Below are positions 63,283 through 64,000 of a DNA stretch of 64,000 nt, one piece after another. The notes under the pieces are model-generated. The model was not told the origin of the DNA. It was given only the letters and a program-made list of their open reading frames with translations, and ran no database searches. Position numbers and translations under genes: made by a program. The stretch lies in assembly GCF_932526225.1 (NCBI RefSeq), contig NC_064037.1, positions 14,397,703 through 14,461,702 of the forward strand. The letters are read 5' to 3'. The DNA is from Nematostella vectensis (taxonomy: Eukaryota; Cnidaria; Anthozoa; Actiniaria; Edwardsiidae). Numbering within the stretch: the first letter of the stretch is position 1; every line of letters starts with the position of its first letter.

Positions 63283-63625
63283 GCACTATATTTGGTGCCT
63301 GATTTGCTTTGGTAGTAAACGTGTATACAAATTTTATATTTGCATGTTGTTCAAACACTTTTCAAAGATCAACTTTGAATAATTTGCTTGGATGGTAAAT
63401 TTGTATGTAAATTTCATGTTTGTATTTTGTGCAAATAACATTTCAAAGATCAACTTTGATTGATTTGCTTGGATGGTAAATTTTTATGTAAATTTCATGT
63501 TTTTATTTTGTTCAAATACAGTTCAAAGATCAACTTTGAATAATTTGCTTGGGTTGTAAATTTGTATGTAAATTTCATGTTTGTATTTTGTGCAAATACA
63601 GTTCAAAGATCAAATTTAGATTTGC
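63283..63625. repeat. 80-bp minisatellite, about 4 copies
   Basis: The word caaagatcaactttga starts units at 63,363, 63,444 and 63,524, with a further start at 63,604. An earlier diverged unit lies at about 63,283. Each unit contains gatttgcttggatggtaaat or a close variant. The perfect palindrome tcaaagatcaactttga (TCAAAG/CTTTGA) marks each unit. Confidence 0.88.
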
Positions 63626-64000
63626 ATGGATTTACACTCACTAGATTATCTTTACTTATATCTGCAAGGTGTGTTTTAATATCACTTAGTGTTTGACGGT
63701 GACAGTCGTGTGCGACAAATTGTTTTGTTGTCGCTTTTAGTAGGCCAAACATCTAAAATCATCATCAAGATACTAGTGAAAATCGTCGAGTTTTTTGTGT
63801 GTGTTTCTTATACGCGGGTTTGATGGGAAAAAGGCGAGAGCGACCAGATGGCGGTGTAATATATAGGTTATTTAACGGCTGGGAGGTCCGGCCTCGGTCA
63901 GCATTTCCCAGACCTCTGTCACAGTTTTTCTCTATTCGGACCGACCTCAAGTCGGTAAATAACTTATTTATTTTACCCTTAAAACATTGTTCGAAAATCC
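63626..64000. other. Window end, no gene recognised
   Basis: A GC-richer stretch (63,830-63,950) contains paired words such as gacctcggtc-like and gaccgacctcaagtcgg, suggesting part of another dispersed repeat. No coding family was recognised, and the sequence runs off the window. Confidence 0.35.

Overview
This looks like an animal nuclear genome window, most likely cnidarian (sea anemone or coral). That is inferred from the mix of elements: a Ngaro-type tyrosine-recombinase retrotransposon, a TTAA-target foldback DNA transposon, a LINE fragment, a Ty3/gypsy fossil, and an intron-bearing Myb-like gene of a kind I recall as common in cnidarian genomes. The species cannot be named from the sequence alone.

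The dominant feature, from position 1 to about 53,035, is a very large tandem array of glycine tRNA genes. Every copy I read is on the minus strand. A 71-nt tRNA body alternates with a spacer of about 72 bp, giving a unit of roughly 143-144 bp. With inserted elements removed, about 42.7 kb of array remains, or roughly 300 tRNA units (length divided by unit size, not an exact count). The consensus body reads, in sense, GCGTTGGTGGTATAGTGG... with a TCC anticodon, an intact T arm and an A discriminator, and a T4-T5 run lies shortly downstream of most copies. Interspersed copies have a CCC anticodon, so two glycine isoacceptors share the array. Some otherwise sound bodies carry non-glycine anticodons (TTC, CTC, TAC, TGC, TCG). 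A large class has mismatched acceptor and T stems and is probably pseudogenic. The array shows higher-order structure: a 46/47-unit direct duplication (about 8,550-15,164 and 15,165-21,921), blocks of about 3.2 kb offset by 4.1 kb, and 10-unit and 5-unit repeats.

Two mobile elements interrupt the array cleanly. A 4.25-kb foldback element (22,187-26,437) has terminal inverted repeats of nearly 1 kb and a TTAA target duplication, and no transposase is recognisable. A 6.1-kb Ngaro-type element (40,277-46,369) lies exactly against a tRNA 3' end. It has split direct repeats in the order expected for that family, gag-like, RT/RNase H, tyrosine recombinase and SGNH-hydrolase-like parts, and no target duplication. 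Its repeat copies read identical, so the insertion is recent.

Beyond the array end (53,036-64,000) the sequence is AT-rich and repeat-rich: two copies of a 195-bp repeat, a cluster of repeats near 55.3-55.7 kb, a 200-bp tandem repeat carrying a long poly-G run, a spliced Myb-like/coiled-coil gene with one in-frame stop (57.6-59.8 kb), a decayed LINE fragment abutting a degraded Ty3/gypsy fossil (61.0-63.1 kb), and an 80-bp minisatellite. No bacterial-type operons, rRNA or CRISPR were seen. The many short open frames in the array are antisense read-through of tRNA genes and are not proteins.
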